Both the position numbers and the translations under genes were made by a program. The notes below the pieces were generated by a model. The model was given only the letters and a program-made list of their open reading frames with translations, did no database searches and had not been told where the DNA came from. From Comamonadaceae bacterium (GTDB lineage: Bacteria; Pseudomonadota; Gammaproteobacteria; Burkholderiales; Rhodocyclaceae), in the NCBI GenBank assembly GCA_029255645.1, contig JANLJE010000067.1:59055-123054 (forward strand): a stretch of DNA of 64,000 bases, read 5' to 3'. This document shows, one piece after another, positions 22,465 through 31,837 of the stretch (the first letter of the stretch is position 1; the number at the start of each line of letters is the position of its first letter).

Positions 22465-23364
22465 ATGGCCTGGATCAGCGCTGCCTTCCTCACCGATGCC
22501 GCCACGGCCGAGCCCCTGTGTGACGCCCTGCTGGAAGCCGGCGCGCTCTCGGCCAGCATCGAGGACGCGGACGCTGGCACGCCCGAGGAAAAGCCCCAGT
22601 TCGGCGAACCCGGCATGGAAACCCCGGCCACGGCCTGGGACCACTCCCGCATCGTCGCCCTGTTCGCCGAGGACGCGCCCGTGGGCCAGATGATGGCCAA
22701 AGCCGCCGCCGCCCTCGGCCTGGCCCAGGTGCCGGACTTCGCCCTGGCGCGGGTGGAAGAGCAGAACTGGGTGCAGCTCACCCAATCCCAGTTCGACCCC
22801 ATCCGCATCTCGGATCGCCTCTGGATCGTGCCCTCCTGGCACACGAGCCCGGACCCGCGCGCGATCAACCTGATCCTCGACCCCGGCATGGCCTTTGGCA
22901 CCGGCTCCCACCCCACCACCCGGCTCTGCCTGGAGTGGCTGGAACGGGAAGTCAGCCCCGGCTGCAGCCTGCTCGATTACGGCTGCGGCTCCGGCATCCT
23001 CGCCATTGCCGCCGCCAGACTGGGCGCCGGCAAAGTTTCCGGCGTGGACATCGACCCCCAGGCCGTCAGCGCCGCGCGGGACAACGCAAAACAGAACCAG
23101 GTCGAGGCCCGCTTCGAGGATACGGCCGCCCCCCTCGCCGGCGAATATGACCTCGTCGTCGCCAACATCCTCTCCAATCCCCTGCGGCTGCTGGCCCCGG
23201 CCATCTGCGCCCATGTGCGCCCCGGAGGCAAGCTCGCCCTGTCCGGCATCCTGGCCGAGCAGGCCGAGGAAATCATCCAGATCTACGCCACCTGGATCCC
23301 CCTCACCGTGGCAGACACCCGCGAGGGCTGGGTCTGCCTTGCCGGCAGCCGCCCATGCTCCTGA
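22465..23364 (+). CDS. prmA: Ribosomal protein L11 methyltransferase
   Basis: PrmA trimethylates L11 using S-adenosylmethionine. The N-terminal substrate-recognition domain (about residues 1-120) is followed by MAFGTGSHPTTRLCLEWLE, the SAM motif LLDYGCGSGILAIAAA, and a VANILSNPL block equivalent to the family NPPF-like motif. It has 299 residues. It follows accC after 3 bp and overlaps the next gene by 10 bp. Confidence 0.95.
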   Translation: MAWISAAFLTDAATAEPLCDALLEAGALSASIEDADAGTPEEKPQFGEPGMETPATAWDHSRIVALFAEDAPVGQMMAKAAAALGLAQVPDFALARVEEQNWVQLTQSQFDPIRISDRLWIVPSWHTSPDPRAINLILDPGMAFGTGSHPTTRLCLEWLEREVSPGCSLLDYGCGSGILAIAAARLGAGKVSGVDIDPQAVSAARDNAKQNQVEARFEDTAAPLAGEYDLVVANILSNPLRLLAPAICAHVRPGGKLALSGILAEQAEEIIQIYATWIPLTVADTREGWVCLAGSRPCS

Positions 23365-24356
23365 CCCGCTGCCCCGCCTGCGCCACCACCTTTCGCCTCA
23401 CCCGGGAGCAGTTGCTGGCCCGAAACGGCAAGGTGCGCTGCGGCAGCTGCCGCCAGGTCTTCAATGCCAGTGAACACCTGCTGGACGAATCCCCTTCTCC
23501 CGCTCCGGCAAAGATCCCGCCTCTGGAACAAGCGGCCGCCCCCCTCCCGATACCGGAGCCGGATGTCCCACCGCAAGCGCCGCCCCCTTCCCCCTCGCCC
23601 GAAGCGCTGGAGCGCCCGGCCGCTGAGCCTGAGCCCGGAAGCGAGGCCGGCGAGCGACCCCCTGCCGCAACGGAGGCGCCCCCCCACACAGAAGCCGTAG
23701 CCCCGCCCCCCCTGCGCCCCCCGTTTCCCCCCATGGACCCGCTGGATGCCATCCTGGAGCGCCAGAAGCCGGCCTCCCCTGAAGACATCAAGCAACAGGG
23801 GCTTGAAACCGGCCTGCTGGCAGCTCGCGACCTGACCGAAATCCCGGGTTTTTCGCGCTGGTCCGCCGCACCGCTGGAAGGCCTGGCCTCCGCACCCACC
23901 CCTCGCGCCCTCTGGCCCTTCGTGCTGGTCAGCCTGCTCCTGATACTGGCCCTGGCCCTTCAGGCGGTATTCCACTTCCGGGGCGAACTGAGCCGCCAGG
24001 CTCCCGCCCTGGGCCAGTTGTTCTCCCAACTCGGACTGGAAATCCCCCTGCCCTGCCAGGCGGAATGGATCAGCATCGAAGCCTCGGACCTGCAGGTCGA
24101 AAACGGTTCCGGGCACCTGATCCTGCTGGCCACCCTGCGCAACCGGGCCCCTTACCCCCAGCAATGGCCGGCCCTGGAACTGACCCTGACGGATACCTAC
24201 GATGCCGTGCTGGTCCGCAAGGTATTCCCGCCCCGGGAATACCTGCCCCAGGACGCAGCAAGCGCCTTCAAGCCGGGCGACACCCCGATCCGCCTCGATC
24301 TCGACGCACAAGGCATGCACCCGGCCGGCTACCGGCTCTACCTCTTCTACCCCTGA
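23355..24356 (+). CDS. Zinc-ribbon DUF3426 membrane protein
   Basis: This 333-residue protein has an N-terminal MJ0042-type zinc ribbon (TRCPACATTFRLTREQ, then KVRCGSCRQVF, giving CxxC pairs). A long Pro/Glu-rich linker occupies about residues 45-130. There is one membrane helix (PFVLVSLLLILALALQAVF, about 183-203) and a C-terminal extracytoplasmic DUF3426 domain. It regularly follows prmA in betaproteobacteria. The function is unknown. It may be translationally coupled to prmA. Confidence 0.88.
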   Translation: MLLTRCPACATTFRLTREQLLARNGKVRCGSCRQVFNASEHLLDESPSPAPAKIPPLEQAAAPLPIPEPDVPPQAPPPSPSPEALERPAAEPEPGSEAGERPPAATEAPPHTEAVAPPPLRPPFPPMDPLDAILERQKPASPEDIKQQGLETGLLAARDLTEIPGFSRWSAAPLEGLASAPTPRALWPFVLVSLLLILALALQAVFHFRGELSRQAPALGQLFSQLGLEIPLPCQAEWISIEASDLQVENGSGHLILLATLRNRAPYPQQWPALELTLTDTYDAVLVRKVFPPREYLPQDAASAFKPGDTPIRLDLDAQGMHPAGYRLYLFYP

Positions 24357-24374
24357 TTTCTGCGGAAACCTCTT

Positions 24375-25310
24375 ATGCACGCTCTGATTTGCGGCTCTCT
24401 TGCCTACGACAACATCATGGTCTTCCCGGACCGCTTCAAGCACCACATCCTGCCCGAGCAGATCCACATCCTCAACGTCGCCTTCCTGGTGCCCGAGATG
24501 CGGCGGGAATTCGGCGGCTGCGCCGGCAACATCGCCTACAACCTGAAACTCCTGGGCGGCAGCCCCCTGATCATGGCCACCGTCGGTGACGACGCCGGCC
24601 CTTATCTGGAGCGCCTCGACCGGCTGGGGCTCTGCCGTGCCCATGTGCGCGAGATTCCCGGCAGCCTCACCGCCCAGGCTTTCATCACCACCGACCTGGA
24701 CGATAATCAGATCACCGCCTTTCATCCCGGCGCCATGAGCTTCTCCCACCTCAACAAGGTGGCAGAGGCCAGCGGCGTCAGCCTCGGCATCGTCGCCCCG
24801 GACGGCCGCGAAGGCATGCTCCAGCATGCCCGGGACTTCGCCGCCGCCGGCATCCCCTTCATCTTCGACCCGGGCCAGGGCCTGCCCATGTTCAGCGCCG
24901 CGGAGCTCCTCGATTTCCTCGACCTGGCCGACTACGCCTGCTTCAACGACTACGAAGCCAAGCTGGCCTGCGACCGCACCGGCATGCGCATCGAACAACT
25001 GGCGCAGCGGCTCGACGCCCTGATCGTCACGAAGGGCGCGCAAGGCTCGGAGATCCACCATCAGGGCGGCTGCACCCACATTCCCTCGATCGCCGCCACC
25101 GCCATCGTGGACCCCACCGGCTGCGGCGATGCCTACCGGGCTGGCCTCCTCTATGGCATCATGAATGATTGGGACTGGACTCGCACCGGCCGGATCGCCG
25201 CCCTGATGGGCAGTTACAAGATCGCCTCCCGGGGCCCCCAGAACCATGCGCCCAGCCGTGCGGAAATCGGCGAGCGCTATTTCCGGGAATTCAACGAACG
25301 AATCTGGTAA
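24375..25310 (+). CDS. PfkB-family carbohydrate kinase (adenosine-kinase-like)
   Basis: This sugar/nucleoside kinase has an unproven substrate. The start (HALICGSLAYDNIMVFPDRF) and FGGCAGNIAYNLKLLGG form PfkB signature 1. DPTGCGDAYRAGLLYG is signature 2 with the catalytic Asp. The 311-residue length fits. Close relatives are annotated as adenosine kinase, but the sequence alone cannot decide. It lies 18 bp after the DUF3426 gene. Confidence 0.9.
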   Translation: MHALICGSLAYDNIMVFPDRFKHHILPEQIHILNVAFLVPEMRREFGGCAGNIAYNLKLLGGSPLIMATVGDDAGPYLERLDRLGLCRAHVREIPGSLTAQAFITTDLDDNQITAFHPGAMSFSHLNKVAEASGVSLGIVAPDGREGMLQHARDFAAAGIPFIFDPGQGLPMFSAAELLDFLDLADYACFNDYEAKLACDRTGMRIEQLAQRLDALIVTKGAQGSEIHHQGGCTHIPSIAATAIVDPTGCGDAYRAGLLYGIMNDWDWTRTGRIAALMGSYKIASRGPQNHAPSRAEIGERYFREFNERIW

Positions 25311-25327
25311 TCCAAGGAGTACCTCCC

Positions 25328-25777
25328 ATGCAGAAGACTTCCAGCATCCTTTTCTTGAGCGCCGCCCTGATCCTGGGCGGCTGCACCAACACCTCCGGCG
25401 ATGTCTATCGACGCGACCAGGCCATGCGGCAGATGACCGTCCAGAACGGGGTCGTGGTGAGCGTGCGAAACGTGACCCTGGAGGGTAACCGCAGCGGCAT
25501 CGGCGCCGTGACCGGCGGCGCCCTGGGCGGCCTGGCCGGCAGCAACATCGGCCAGGGGCATGGCTCCACGGCGGGCGCCATCGTCGGGGCGGTGGCAGGC
25601 GGCGTGGCCGGCCATTCCCTGGAAGAAATCACCACCCGGGAGACCGGCCAGGAAATCACCGTCCGGCTCGACAACAACCGCACCATCAGCATCGTCCAGG
25701 GCGGTGCCGAACGCTTCCAGCCCGGCGAACGGGTGCGGGTCCTGAGTGGCCAGGGCGAGACCCGGGTCAGCCGTTGA
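25328..25777 (+). CDS. Glycine-zipper outer-membrane lipoprotein (SlyB/Pcp-like)
   Basis: This 149-residue lipoprotein has a signal peptide with the lipobox LILGGC (lipidated Cys about residue 20). The centre holds a glycine-zipper 2TM domain (GAVTGGALGGLAGSNIGQ, then GAIVGAVAGGVAGHSLEE), and the C-terminus is a small beta region (ITVRLDNNRTISIVQGG). This is the SlyB/Pcp architecture linked to outer-membrane integrity. ATG 25328 is preceded by AAGGAGTACCTCCC. A terminator follows. Confidence 0.9.
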   Translation: MQKTSSILFLSAALILGGCTNTSGDVYRRDQAMRQMTVQNGVVVSVRNVTLEGNRSGIGAVTGGALGGLAGSNIGQGHGSTAGAIVGAVAGGVAGHSLEEITTRETGQEITVRLDNNRTISIVQGGAERFQPGERVRVLSGQGETRVSR

Positions 25778-25804
25778 AACCCAGCCACAGCACGCCATCC
25801 CGAG

Positions 25805-25832
25805 CGCCCTGCGGGGCGGTTTTCATTTTTTC
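25805..25832 (+). terminator. Rho-independent terminator after the lipoprotein gene
   Basis: CGCCC (25805-25809) pairs with GGGCG (25814-25818) around a short loop, followed by a T-rich tract GTTTTCATTTTTTC. Confidence 0.75.
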
Positions 25833-25907
25833 GTCATGAATCCGCAACAGCGCTGTAACATGGGCTCCCTACAGTTCATCCCACAAACCGAGACAAAAGG
25901 AATGAAC

Positions 25908-26681
25908 ATGGACGCCCTCGATCGCCGCCTGCAAAAAGCCATCAAGCCCGCCCGCCCGAAGCTCTCCGTCGGCCTCGCCACGGACAAGGACGAGATTCTC
26001 GAAGCCCAGCGCCTGCGTTACCGGGTCTTTGCCGGCGAGCTGGGCGCCAAGCTGTCCAACCGCATTCCTGGCGTCGATGAGGACATCTTCGACCGCTGGT
26101 GCGAGCATCTGGTGGTACGCGACGACGACAGCGGCGAAGTGGTGGGCACCTACCGCATCCTTTCCCCGGTCAATGCCCGCCGGGTCGGCTACTACTCGGA
26201 AGGGGAGTTCGACCTGACCCGCCTGCAACACCTGCGCCCACGCCTGGTGGAAATCGGCCGCTCCTGCGTTCATCCCGACTACCGCAGCGGCGCCACCATT
26301 GCGCTCCTCTGGCAAGGCCTGTCGCACTACATGCAGTCCAATGGCTACGACTACCTGATGGGTTGCGCCTCGATCAGCATGGCCGACGGAGGCCATGCTG
26401 CCGCCAGCCTCTACCAGCGTCTGGCGCACGGCGAAAAGAGCTACCTGAGCCCCCTCGAATACCGGGTCTTCCCCCGCTGCCCGCTGCCCCTGGCCGCCCT
26501 GCGTCAGGATGCTCCCGCCGACCTGCCGCCGCTCATCAAGGGCTATCTGCGCGCCGGCGCCTGGATCTGCGGCGAACCGGCCTGGGACCCGGACTTCAAC
26601 ACCGCCGACCTACCCATCCTCATCTCCATCGCCCGGGTAGATAGCCGCTATGCCAAACATTTCCAGGTACCGCAAAACTGA
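25908..26681 (+). CDS. olsB: L-ornithine N(alpha)-acyltransferase, OlsB type (GNAT/hemolysin-like)
   Basis: OlsB-type enzymes transfer a 3-hydroxyacyl chain from ACP to ornithine, the first step of ornithine lipid synthesis. The 257-residue protein contains AQRLRYRVFAGELGA, the family block GRSCVHPDYRSGATIALLW and YDYLMGCASI. ATG 25908 follows AAAAGGA at the correct distance; ATG 25902 is too close to it. The lysophospholipid-acyltransferase-like gene follows with a stop/start overlap, the classic olsBA arrangement. Phosphate control is possible (see findings). Confidence 0.85.
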   Translation: MDALDRRLQKAIKPARPKLSVGLATDKDEILEAQRLRYRVFAGELGAKLSNRIPGVDEDIFDRWCEHLVVRDDDSGEVVGTYRILSPVNARRVGYYSEGEFDLTRLQHLRPRLVEIGRSCVHPDYRSGATIALLWQGLSHYMQSNGYDYLMGCASISMADGGHAAASLYQRLAHGEKSYLSPLEYRVFPRCPLPLAALRQDAPADLPPLIKGYLRAGAWICGEPAWDPDFNTADLPILISIARVDSRYAKHFQVPQN

Positions 26682-27454
26682 AACCCATCGACACTCGAAC
26701 GCCACACCTCCTGCGCGGGCTGCGGCTGCTCTTGGTGCTAGCCCTGTTCCTGCGCGGTTCCCTCACCATCTTGTTGATTTATCCCTGGAGCAAGGATGCG
26801 CGCCGCATGGCCTTGAAGCAGCGCTGGTCGGCGGACATCCTGCAGATCCTCAACATCCGCCTGGAAACGGATCTGGTGGCCCTGCCCCCCGCCAGCCTGG
26901 TGGTGGCCAACCACATTTCCTGGCTTGACATCTTCGTCATCAATGCCGCCTTTCCGGCCGCCTTCGTCGCCAAGGCCGAAGTGCGCCGCTGGCCGCTGAT
27001 CGGCTGGTTCGCCGCCGTCAATGACACGGTCTTCCTGCGCCGGGGCAGCCGTGGCCACGCCCGCCTCATCCATGGAGAAATCGCCGAAAAACTGGCGGCC
27101 GGCAAGGAAGTGGTGATCTTTCCCGAAGGCACGACCAGCGATGGCACCCGGGTGCTGCACTTTCACAGCGCCCTGCTGCAACCCGCCCTCGAAGCCGGCC
27201 GGCCGGTGGCTCCCCTCGCCATCGCCTATTACACCCCGGACGGGGCGCGCAGCCTGGCGCCCCGCTACGATGGCGACATCAGCATCGGCAGCAGCCTGAA
27301 GAGCATTCTCGCCTGCCGGCAACTGGTGGCCCGCCTGGAGGCCTGCCCGCCCCTGGCGCCAGAGCCGGCCCAGCGCAAGGCCCTGGCCCAGGCCGCCCGG
27401 GCCGCGATCGTGGCCCGGCTGGGACTCTCCGGCGAAAACCTCAGTCCGGCTTGA
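26678..27454 (+). CDS. olsA: Lyso-ornithine lipid O-acyltransferase, OlsA/PlsC type
   Basis: OlsA adds the second acyl chain to lyso-ornithine lipid. This PlsC-fold protein has the catalytic NHISWLDIF (the HxxxxD motif), FLRRGSRGHARLIH, and FPEGTTSDGTRVL (acyl-acceptor motif). An N-terminal hydrophobic segment (about residues 14-35) is present. No ATG or GTG gives a full-length protein. Family-like residues extend back to CTG 26678, which overlaps the olsB stop as CTGA. A TTG at 26732 is the first conventional alternative and would cut the basic N-terminal part. Start assignment is therefore uncertain; the function is well supported. Confidence 0.83.
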   Translation: MKPIDTRTPHLLRGLRLLLVLALFLRGSLTILLIYPWSKDARRMALKQRWSADILQILNIRLETDLVALPPASLVVANHISWLDIFVINAAFPAAFVAKAEVRRWPLIGWFAAVNDTVFLRRGSRGHARLIHGEIAEKLAAGKEVVIFPEGTTSDGTRVLHFHSALLQPALEAGRPVAPLAIAYYTPDGARSLAPRYDGDISIGSSLKSILACRQLVARLEACPPLAPEPAQRKALAQAARAAIVARLGLSGENLSPA

Positions 27455-28274
27455 GCTGCCGCCCCTCGCCGGAACAGCAATCGACCTGGAACACCTGCCG
27501 GTCCTCCAGGCGCACGGCGGAAAGATGGCCACCCCAGAGGCAGCCGGAATCGAGGGTGAGCAGATTCGGCAGCACCCTCAGCCCCAGGGCCGACCAGTGC
27601 CCGGTGACGAGCACCTGATTGGCGCTCTTGCGCCCGGGCAGATCGAACCAGGGCACACAGCCCTTGGGCGCGTTTTCCACCTTGCCCTTGGCCTCGAAAT
27701 TCATTTCCCCCTTCAAGGTGCAAAAGCGCATCCGGGTCATGGCGTTGACGATCACCCGCAGCCGGTCGGCCCCTTTCAGCTTGTTCGACCAGGCGGTCGG
27801 CCGGCTGCCCCAGAGGCTGCCGAGCAAGTTGGGATAGTCCGGACCCTGCAGCTTTGCCTCGACCTCGGCCGCCAGGGCCCGGGCCTGGGCCACCGACCAC
27901 TGCGGCAGCAGCCCTGCATGGACGAGGCAATGGCCGTGCTCGACATGACAGAGCGGCAGGGTGCGCAGCCAGGCCAGCAGTTCATCCCGGTCCGGCGCAT
28001 CCAGGATGGGCTGCAGGGTATCGTCCTTGCCCCGCTTGGCGACCTTGCCTTCGGCCACCATCAACAGGTACAGATCGTGGTTGCCCAGCACGGTCACCGC
28101 CGCCGGCCCCAGGCCCCGCACGTAACGCAGGGTTTCCAGGGAATGGGGGCCGCGATTGACCAGATCCCCCACCAGCCACAGGCGGTCCCGCTCCGGATCG
28201 AACTGGCAGAGGTCGAGCAGGCGGCAGAAGGAGTCATAGCAGCCCTGGATGTCGCCGATGGCGTAAGTACTCAT
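27441..28274 (-). CDS. apaH: Symmetrical bis(5'-nucleosyl)-tetraphosphatase
   Basis: ApaH hydrolyses Ap4A to two ADP. The metallophosphatase motifs appear in order: YAIGDIQGCYDSF, LVGDLVNRGPHS, VLGNHD and VTGHWSALG. It has 277 residues from ATG 28274. It ends tail-to-tail with olsA (14-bp overlap) and starts inside the end of rfbC (4-bp overlap), so it is the last gene of the rfb operon here, an unusual but plausible arrangement. Confidence 0.96.
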   Translation of the reverse strand: MSTYAIGDIQGCYDSFCRLLDLCQFDPERDRLWLVGDLVNRGPHSLETLRYVRGLGPAAVTVLGNHDLYLLMVAEGKVAKRGKDDTLQPILDAPDRDELLAWLRTLPLCHVEHGHCLVHAGLLPQWSVAQARALAAEVEAKLQGPDYPNLLGSLWGSRPTAWSNKLKGADRLRVIVNAMTRMRFCTLKGEMNFEAKGKVENAPKGCVPWFDLPGRKSANQVLVTGHWSALGLRVLPNLLTLDSGCLWGGHLSAVRLEDRQVFQVDCCSGEGRQLKPD

Positions 28275-28816
28275 GGGAAAACCTCGGCATCGTTGAGGGC
28301 GCGGCCCTGCTGGTCCTTGAGCGAAAGGAGCGGCGGCGCCTGCAGGGGCCACTCGATGCCCAGCTCGGGATCGTTCCAGGCCAGGCAGCGCTCATGCTCG
28401 GGCGCGTAATAATCGGTAGTCTTGTAGAGGAATTCCGCCGTCTCGCTCAAGGTCAGGAAACCGTGGGCAAAGCCGGGGGGAATCCAGAGCTGGCGCTTGT
28501 TGGCGGCGGACAACACCAGGCCCTGCCAGCGGCCAAAGCCGGGGGAGGCGCGGCGCAGGTCCACCGCCACGTCAAACACCTCGCCTTGCACCACCCGCAC
28601 CAGTTTGCCCTGGGGCTGGCGGATCTGGTAATGGAGGCCGCGCAACACGCCCCGGGCGCTCCTGGAGTGGTTATCCTGCACGAAATCGGGGTCGAGGCCG
28701 GTGGCCTCGAAAAAGCGGCGGCGGTTGTAGCTTTCAAAGAAAAAGCCGCGCTCATCGCCCAACACCCGGGGTTCGAGCAGGATCAAGCCGGGAAGGTCCA
28801 GTTTTTCAACCTGCAT
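28271..28816 (-). CDS. rfbC: dTDP-4-dehydrorhamnose 3,5-epimerase
   Basis: RfbC epimerises dTDP-4-keto-6-deoxyglucose. It has 181 residues. Family motifs are [35 protein letters not shown] (catalytic His in LRGLHY), [17 protein letters not shown], and [13 protein letters not shown] with the Tyr-rich [12 protein letters not shown]. The start overlaps the rfbA stop and the end overlaps the apaH start, indicating a tightly coupled operon. Confidence 0.97.
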   Translation of the reverse strand: MQVEKLDLPGLILLEPRVLGDERGFFFESYNRRRFFEATGLDPDFVQDNHSRSARGVLRGLHYQIRQPQGKLVRVVQGEVFDVAVDLRRASPGFGRWQGLVLSAANKRQLWIPPGFAHGFLTLSETAEFLYKTTDYYAPEHERCLAWNDPELGIEWPLQAPPLLSLKDQQGRALNDAEVFP

Positions 28817-29696
28817 CGTCAAGCCCCCCATCCTCGAGGAGACGTAGGAGATAGCGGCCGTAGGCATGCTTTGCCAGGGGCCGGGCCAGGGCTTCCAGCG
28901 CGGCGGAGTCGATCCAGCCCTGGCGCCAGGCAAGCTCCTCGGGCGCCGCCACTTTGAGGCCCTGGCGCCGCTCCAGGGTGGCGATGAACTGGCTCGCTTC
29001 GAGCATGGATTCGTGGGTGCCGGTGTCGAGCCAGGCATAGCCCCGCCCCATGATCTCGACCGAGAGTTCGCCCCGCTCGAGGTAATGGCGGTTGACATCA
29101 GTGATTTCCAGCTCGCCCCGCGCCGAAGGCCGGATGCTGCGGGCGATCTCGACCACCTTCGGGTCATAGAAATAGAGCCCGGTCACGGCGTAATGGGACT
29201 TCGGTTGCCGCGGCTTTTCCTCGATGCTGGTGGCCCGGCCGGCGCCATCGAAGGCCACCACCCCGTAGCGCTCGGGGTCCTGGACATGATAGGCAAACAC
29301 GGTGCTGCCCGAGGTCTTTTGGTTGGCGCTTGCCAGCAGCTTGTGGAATTCGTGGCCATAAAAAAGATTGTCCCCCAACACCAGGGCGGAAGGGTCGCCG
29401 GCGATGAAGTCGGCGCCGATGATGAAGGCTTGCGCCAGACCCTCGGGGCGGGGCTGCACCGCGTAGGCCAGGCGGATGCCCCACTGGCTGCCGTCCCCGA
29501 GCAATTGCTCGAAACGGGGGGTGTCCTGCGGGGTGGAGATGACGAGGATGTCGCGGATCCCGGCCAGCATCAGGGTGCAGAGCGGGTAGTAGATCATCGG
29601 TTTGTCGAAGATCGGCAAAAGCTGCTTCGATACGGCCAGGGTGGCCGGGTAGAGCCGGGTGCCGGAACCGCCGGCGAGGATGAGGCCTTTACGCAT
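28806..29696 (-). CDS. rfbA: Glucose-1-phosphate thymidylyltransferase
   Basis: RfbA makes dTDP-glucose from dTTP and glucose-1-phosphate. The N-terminus is [17 protein letters not shown], followed by [32 protein letters not shown] (metal-binding Asp) and [19 protein letters not shown] are clear. It has 296 residues from ATG 29696. It overlaps rfbD by 8 bp. Confidence 0.97.
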   Translation of the reverse strand: MRKGLILAGGSGTRLYPATLAVSKQLLPIFDKPMIYYPLCTLMLAGIRDILVISTPQDTPRFEQLLGDGSQWGIRLAYAVQPRPEGLAQAFIIGADFIAGDPSALVLGDNLFYGHEFHKLLASANQKTSGSTVFAYHVQDPERYGVVAFDGAGRATSIEEKPRQPKSHYAVTGLYFYDPKVVEIARSIRPSARGELEITDVNRHYLERGELSVEIMGRGYAWLDTGTHESMLEASQFIATLERRQGLKVAAPEELAWRQGWIDSAALEALARPLAKHAYGRYLLRLLEDGGLDDAG

Positions 29697-30627
29697 GGGC
29701 TTTCTCACAGAACATCTGTTGCAATACATGGGCCAGGCCCTGCCGCCAGTCGGGGAGTTCGAGGCCGAAGTCTGCCTTCAGGCGGCGGGTATCGAGGCGG
29801 GAATTGGCAGGCCGGCGGGCCGGGGTCGGGTAGTCCTGGCTGGCAATGGGCAAGAGACCGTCTGCCGCAAGCTTCAAGGGCCGGCCCGCCGCCTGGGCCG
29901 CGGCAATCACCGTGGCGGCGTATTCATACCAGCTCGTCTCGCCGCCTGCCGTAAGATGGTAGAGCCCGCCGGGAAAATCCCCGGCCGCCCCCAGGGCAAG
30001 GTATTGGCGGAGATACTGGCGGAGATACTGGCCGAGGATCTGGGCCGTCACATCGGCGATCAGGGCCGCCGAGGTGGGCGCGCCGAACTGGTCGGCCACC
30101 ACCCGCAGTTGCTCCCGCTCGGCCGCAAGGCGCAGCATGGTCTTGGCAAAATTGCTGCCAAAAGCGCCATAGACCCAGGAAGTGCGCAGGATCAGATGCC
30201 GAGCGCCGCTCGCCTGCAGGGCCAGCTCGCCCGCCAGCTTGCTGCGACCATAGACATTGAGGGGATGCGGGACATCGCTCTCCAGGTAGGGCCGGGGGCT
30301 GCTGCCATCAAAGACGTAGTCGCTCGAATAATGCACGACGAGGGCCCCGATTTCGGCGGCGGCCTCGCCAAGCAGGCCCGGTGCCACGCCGTTGATGGCC
30401 ATGGCGAGGTCCGGCTCGGCTTCGGCCTTATCGACTGCGGTGTACGCGGCGGCATTGACGATGATCGCCGGCCGCAGCGCCTCCACCTTCTGCCGCAGGG
30501 CTTTGCCATCGGCAAGGTCGCAGGCTTTGCGGTCGAGGGCGAGCAGCGGCCCGAGCGGGGCGAGGGCGCGCTGCAGCTCGAAACCGACTTGGCCGGTCAT
30601 GCCGGTCAGGAGGATGGCGGCGTTCAT
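29689..30627 (-). CDS. rfbD: dTDP-4-dehydrorhamnose reductase
   Basis: RfbD performs the final NAD(P)H-dependent step to dTDP-L-rhamnose. The Rossmann motif [14 protein letters not shown] opens the protein; the SDR active-site region is [11 protein letters not shown] followed by YGRSKLAGE (YxxxK). It has 312 residues. An in-frame 12-bp tandem repeat at 30003-30038 inserts repeated QYLR units in the region normally occupied by one copy ([16 protein letters not shown]). The start overlaps the rfbB stop. Confidence 0.96.
   Translation of the reverse strand: MNAAILLTGMTGQVGFELQRALAPLGPLLALDRKACDLADGKALRQKVEALRPAIIVNAAAYTAVDKAEAEPDLAMAINGVAPGLLGEAAAEIGALVVHYSSDYVFDGSSPRPYLESDVPHPLNVYGRSKLAGELALQASGARHLILRTSWVYGAFGSNFAKTMLRLAAEREQLRVVADQFGAPTSAALIADVTAQILGQYLRQYLRQYLALGAAGDFPGGLYHLTAGGETSWYEYAATVIAAAQAAGRPLKLAADGLLPIASQDYPTPARRPANSRLDTRRLKADFGLELPDWRQGLAHVLQQMFCEKAHA
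30003..30038. repeat. 12-bp tandem repeat inside rfbD, 3 units
   Basis: Units are ATTGGCGGAGAT (30003), ACTGGCGGAGAT (30015) and ACTGGCCGAGGA (30027). The frame is kept, adding four residues per unit. Confidence 0.85.
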
Positions 30628-31697
30628 GGCTCGCCGTAGTGGGTCTGCAGCCAGTCCCGGTAGGCGCCGCTCTGGACCCGGGCCACCCAGTCGGGATGAT
30701 CGAGGTACCAGCGCACGGTCTTTGCAAGGCCGCTCGCAAAGCTTTCCGCCGGCCGCCAACCGAGCTCGCGCTCGAGCTTGCTGGCATCGATGGCATAGCG
30801 CCGGTCGTGGCCAGGGCGGTCGGCCACGAAGCGGATCTGGCGGGCATAAGACTTGCCATCAGACTCGCCACCGGGCCGGGGCCGGAAGGCATCGAGCAAG
30901 GCGCAGACCTTTTGCACGATGTCCAGATTGGCCAGCTCGTTTCCGCCGCCCACGTTATAGCTTTCCCCCGGCCTGCCGGCTGCCAGGATGTGCCGGATGG
31001 CGGCGCAATGATCGCCGACATAGAGCCAGTCCCGCACCTGCTGGCCATCGCCGTAAATGGGCAGGGGCTTGCCGGCCAGGGCATTGACGATGACGAGGGG
31101 GATCAGCTTTTCCGGAAAGTGGTAGGGGCCGTAGTTGTTGGAACAGTGGCTGGTCAGCACCGGCAGGCCATAGCTGCGGTGCCAGGCCCGCACCAGATGA
31201 TCGGCCGCCGCCTTGCTCGCCGAGTAGGGGCTGTTGGGCCGGTAGGGATGCGCTTCCGTAAACGGCGCCGCCTCAGGGGAGAGGCTGCCATAGACCTCGT
31301 CGGTACTCACCTGATGAAAGCGGAACGCGGCCTTTTCGGCGGCCGGCAATTCGGACCAATAGGCCCGGGCCGCTTCGAGCAGGGTGAAGGTGCCATCGAC
31401 ATTGGTACGTAGGAACGCCTCCGGCCCATGTAGGGAGCGGTCTACGTGGCTCTCGGCGGCAAAGTGGACGATGGCGCGCGGCCGGTAACGCTGCAATAGG
31501 CGCTCCACCAGGGGCCGGTCGCAGATGTCGCCCTGGACGAACACATATCGGGCATCGCCCGCAAGGCTCGCGAGATTTTCCAGATTGCCGGCGTAGGTGA
31601 GCTTGTCCAGATTCAGCACGGGCTCGTCCGTCACTTGCAGCCAGTCGAGAATGAAATTGGCGCCGATGAAGCCGGCGCCGCCGGTTACGAGAATCAA
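30624..31697 (-). CDS. rfbB: dTDP-glucose 4,6-dehydratase
   Basis: RfbB converts dTDP-glucose to the 4-keto-6-deoxy sugar. It has ILVTGGAGFIGANFILDWL (NAD binding), FAAESHVDRSLHGPEAFLRT, STDEVYGSLS (catalytic TDE) and YSASKAAADHLVRAWHRSYG (YxxxK). I chose TTG 31697 because GGGAG lies 7 bp upstream and the protein then has the normal 357 residues; ATG 31724 is the alternative and lacks a ribosome-binding site. It is the first gene of the rfbBDAC-apaH operon. Confidence 0.93.
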   Translation of the reverse strand: MILVTGGAGFIGANFILDWLQVTDEPVLNLDKLTYAGNLENLASLAGDARYVFVQGDICDRPLVERLLQRYRPRAIVHFAAESHVDRSLHGPEAFLRTNVDGTFTLLEAARAYWSELPAAEKAAFRFHQVSTDEVYGSLSPEAAPFTEAHPYRPNSPYSASKAAADHLVRAWHRSYGLPVLTSHCSNNYGPYHFPEKLIPLVIVNALAGKPLPIYGDGQQVRDWLYVGDHCAAIRHILAAGRPGESYNVGGGNELANLDIVQKVCALLDAFRPRPGGESDGKSYARQIRFVADRPGHDRRYAIDASKLERELGWRPAESFASGLAKTVRWYLDHPDWVARVQSGAYRDWLQTHYGEP

Positions 31698-31762
31698 GGT
31701 CGTTCTCCCAGATGAAGCCCTCATTCTAAGCCAGGGCCGGGCAAATCCGGCAGCCTGGCCGG

Positions 31763-31786
31763 CGGAATGGTCAGCGGACTGGTCAG
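31763..31786. repeat. 12-bp tandem repeat, 2 copies
   Basis: CGGAATGGTCAG (31763) is followed by CGGACTGGTCAG (31775), in the divergent gap between rfbB and the AhpD-like gene. Confidence 0.75.
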
Positions 31787-31837
31787 CGGCCGGCAAAATC
31801 CTTATCATCAGGGTTTTCTAATGAACCAGGAGCCGCC

